From: Firmicutes bacterium UBA1426
Lineage (GTDB): Bacteria > Bacillota > Clostridia > Peptostreptococcales > Anaerovoracaceae
Assembly (NCBI GenBank): GCA_002329675.1
Contig: DCUA01000092.1
Span: 1-6,305, forward strand
DNA: 6,305 nt
Reading direction: 5' to 3'
Made by a program: the position numbers and the translations under genes. Position 1 is the stretch's first letter. Each line of letters opens with the position of its first letter. A model generated the notes under the pieces. The model was not told the DNA's origin and made no database searches. It saw only the letters and a program-made list of their open reading frames with translations. Of this stretch, positions 4,469 through 6,305 are shown piece after piece.

Positions 4469-6290
4469 ACTCTGCTATCAAAGCCTTGATATCATCATCT
4501 CCAGTTTCTAATCCTGCATTCTCGAACAGCGGGATTGGCATACTCTCGATGATATCTCGAAGCCTTGTCTCCTTCTCGATTAATCTATCATGGATCACTT
4601 CATCAATAGACTCTTCAGATAACAAATAATAATAATTCGTCTCTGTTTCCGGTTCTAAACCATATCTATGAATACGATCCTTTGACTGTATAAAATGCGC
4701 CGCATTAAAACTCCTCTCCATATAAATGGCGTTATGGCAAGCCTTATGCAGCGAGATTGACTCAGACACCGCAAATGGATTTGCAATAATAACCTTAAAG
4801 GCGGAGTCCAGTTTATTAAACTCTGCTATGATTTTCTCTCTGGTTTCAACTTCATCTTCATCTTCATCACCCGTAGCAACTGGAGTAGCACCATACAACG
4901 TTTTACATGGGATTCCACATGAAAGCAGGTACTTTTCAAAATCAAGTATGTTTTTTATATAGATTGCCCAAACTACAACCTTCCCGCCGTCAGCAACAAT
5001 CTGTTCGATAAGTTCCCGAGCTTTAATAAATTTTGCAGGTGTTTCCAACTTAGCATACTGCAAAACATCTGAGATCAATGATGTATCTTCAGATACTGCA
5101 TTTGGATCAAATCCCTCGAAGGATGCAAAATTCTTAAGCGGCATACTAAGAAGGCTCGGATTTGTTGCTGCTTGCATCATCCGAAGCAGACGCGCTTTAA
5201 CTAAATCTTGCCTGAACCAGTTGTCTTTGCTTGAAACAATATCGTTCATATACTTCTTTTCTATTACATCGTATATTCTACGCTGAGTTTCTCCCATAGG
5301 AACAATAATCGGTTCATGCTCTGTCGCTTGTGGTATACCAAGGTCGCTCTTTTTTATGCGGATGAAAAATGGTTCTATTGTCTGTAGTAAAGTATCTACA
5401 CGCGGATCACTTATTGCTTTGCTCATGTCTTTAAGCTGGTATACTTCAAAGGGTATTATCTTTTTGGTGGGCCAAATGAATTTATAAAGATTATACAAAT
5501 CTTCGTAGCCATTTGGTGCTGGTGTACCTGTCAGCACGACCCTTGATGAGCAGTATGATGCAATCTCTAACACTCCTGCAGCGGTCACGCCACCGTTTGT
5601 GTTTTTAATTTTATGTGCTTCATCTAATACAACCATCACCTTGTTATTTTTAAGGAAATATATCAGTTCATCTTTTAGCGCTGACACTGATGCGTATGAG
5701 AGTAACGTGATTCTTGCAGGATTAAATGAATACAGATATTGCTTTTTCTCTTCAATCGGGACTTTCCCATTCAGCCTTCTTGTTGACGGCTTTTCTCCAA
5801 AACACTCTTCGTATTCAAATTCCCAGGGACCAAATGCACTCAAAGGAGAGACAATCAATAATCGATCCACATATTTTTTGTCTTCTTGCGGTAGATTTGA
5901 CAAATAAGCAAAAGCCCCATAGACAACGCTTGTTTTGCCCGCTCCTGGCACAGAGAAATTACACGCATTCTGTGAGAAGGCGAGGTGATATGCAGAAAGC
6001 AACTGTAGTTTATACAGACTTCTATTAGACAGATTTTTGCTTACAGAATCAACAAACCGCTCAAAATCATCTTTATCACAATGATTATCTCTGATTAGAC
6101 GAGCCTTTTCTGCAAATTCCCCAAATTTTTCCTCTTCAAGCGCGTAATTGGTTACTGCCTCGGAAACCCTTCCTGAATAAACAAGTTCTGCCCCAATATA
6201 ATCGCAGAGCTTCTTTATCCGATCGATACTCTTATTTATGTCATCATCGGCTTCAACAATAATACTGCCATCCGTTTTAGCGAACTTCAC
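4443..6290 (-). CDS. SNF2-type DEAH helicase/ATPase, putative restriction motor subunit
   Basis: The frame gives 615 residues from GTG at 6290, preceded by AAAGGA at short spacing. It is still open through the last 15 bases of the window (upstream codons Y-L-K-D-T), so the true start may lie outside. Superfamily 2 motifs in order: Q-like LYKLQLLSA (92-100), Walker A SVPGAGKT (113-120), Ia LIVSPLSAFGPWEFEY (145-160), DEAH box (223-226), III LTGTPAPNGYEDLYNLYKFIWP (253-274), V around NPFAVSESISLH (504-515) and VI QSKDRIHRYG (535-544). Spacing and the LTGTP...N.Y.DLY block are typical of SNF2-family ATPases, which translocate on duplex DNA. An acidic insert, GDEDEDEVE (474-482), lies between motifs IV and V. 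No nuclease, DUF1998 or McrB-type GTPase domain is fused. It is first in the visible minus-strand pair and probably moves or remodels DNA for the nuclease encoded behind it. Confidence 0.92.
   Translation of the reverse strand: MKFAKTDGSIIVEADDDINKSIDRIKKLCDYIGAELVYSGRVSEAVTNYALEEEKFGEFAEKARLIRDNHCDKDDFERFVDSVSKNLSNRSLYKLQLLSAYHLAFSQNACNFSVPGAGKTSVVYGAFAYLSNLPQEDKKYVDRLLIVSPLSAFGPWEFEYEECFGEKPSTRRLNGKVPIEEKKQYLYSFNPARITLLSYASVSALKDELIYFLKNNKVMVVLDEAHKIKNTNGGVTAAGVLEIASYCSSRVVLTGTPAPNGYEDLYNLYKFIWPTKKIIPFEVYQLKDMSKAISDPRVDTLLQTIEPFFIRIKKSDLGIPQATEHEPIIVPMGETQRRIYDVIEKKYMNDIVSSKDNWFRQDLVKARLLRMMQAATNPSLLSMPLKNFASFEGFDPNAVSEDTSLISDVLQYAKLETPAKFIKARELIEQIVADGGKVVVWAIYIKNILDFEKYLLSCGIPCKTLYGATPVATGDEDEDEVETREKIIAEFNKLDSAFKVIIANPFAVSESISLHKACHNAIYMERSFNAAHFIQSKDRIHRYGLEPETETNYYYLLSEESIDEVIHDRLIEKETRLRDIIESMPIPLFENAGLETGDDDIKALIAEYVNRTKKM
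4851..4868. repeat. Three tandem TTCATC hexamers within the helicase gene
   Basis: TTCATC occurs three times in a row, encoding the acidic D/E run at residues 475-480 of the helicase. Being a multiple of three, copy change would only lengthen or shorten the acidic loop and not switch the gene off. Confidence 0.8.
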
Positions 6291-6305
6291 CGTGTCCTTT
6301 AAGTA

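Noticed and set aside
4851..4868. Phase-variable repeat switching the helicase
   Set aside because: The unit is six bases with only three copies, so slippage would keep the frame.
6140..6156. GCGTAAT near 6142 as a third repressor operator
   Set aside because: Only one half-site is present, inside coding sequence, with no TTACGC partner at the right spacing.
2039..6290. DISARM or BREX assignment for the methyltransferase/helicase/nuclease set
   Set aside because: No DUF1998 protein, phospholipase D nuclease, PglX-type methyltransferase or alkaline phosphatase is present; the nuclease pattern is PD-(D/E)xK/DUF3883-like.
4443..6290. McrBC-type motor
   Set aside because: The motor has SNF2 superfamily 2 motifs (DEAH, LTGTP, QxxxRxxRxG) and not the AAA+ GTPase signature of McrB.

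Overview
The window looks like accessory DNA from a low-GC Gram-positive bacterium, most likely a gut Clostridia/Firmicutes. The reasons are strong AAGGAGG-type ribosome sites, perfect sigma-A promoter boxes, T-rich intrinsic terminators, and left-hand genes of a kind I know from clostridial integrative/conjugative elements. No transposase, integrase, tRNA, rRNA or CRISPR array is visible.

Layout. (a) 1-760, minus strand: the start of a mobile-element gene of the sigma-70-like type (cut by the left edge), an unusually structured leader in front of it (320-448), a small unrecognised gene (469-687) and a 15-codon leader ORF overlapping its start. (b) 762-1910, minus strand: a two-gene regulatory operon made of an XRE-family repressor and an ImmA/IrrE-type zinc peptidase. 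It has a textbook promoter, an operator over the start point and an intrinsic terminator. The same TTACGC-N6-GCGTAA operator recurs in front of the 469-687 gene, so the repressor probably controls itself and that gene. (c) 1977-6305: a three-gene restriction-modification cassette. A C5-cytosine methyltransferase with an N-terminal ribbon-helix-helix-like segment runs rightward from its own extended -10 promoter. Convergent to it are an SNF2-type helicase and a DUF3883-like PD-(D/E)xK nuclease, whose reading frames overlap by 26 nt.

How they work together (inference): the methyltransferase marks host DNA, and the helicase and nuclease form an ATP-dependent restriction complex acting on unmarked DNA. 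The logic resembles the helicase-plus-nuclease enzymes NgoAVII and CglI, but the nuclease fold differs (DUF3883-like rather than phospholipase D). The repressor/peptidase pair is a derepression switch of the ImmR/ImmA kind, probably belonging to the carrier element. The restriction cassette is the most interesting content, and its right end lies outside the window.
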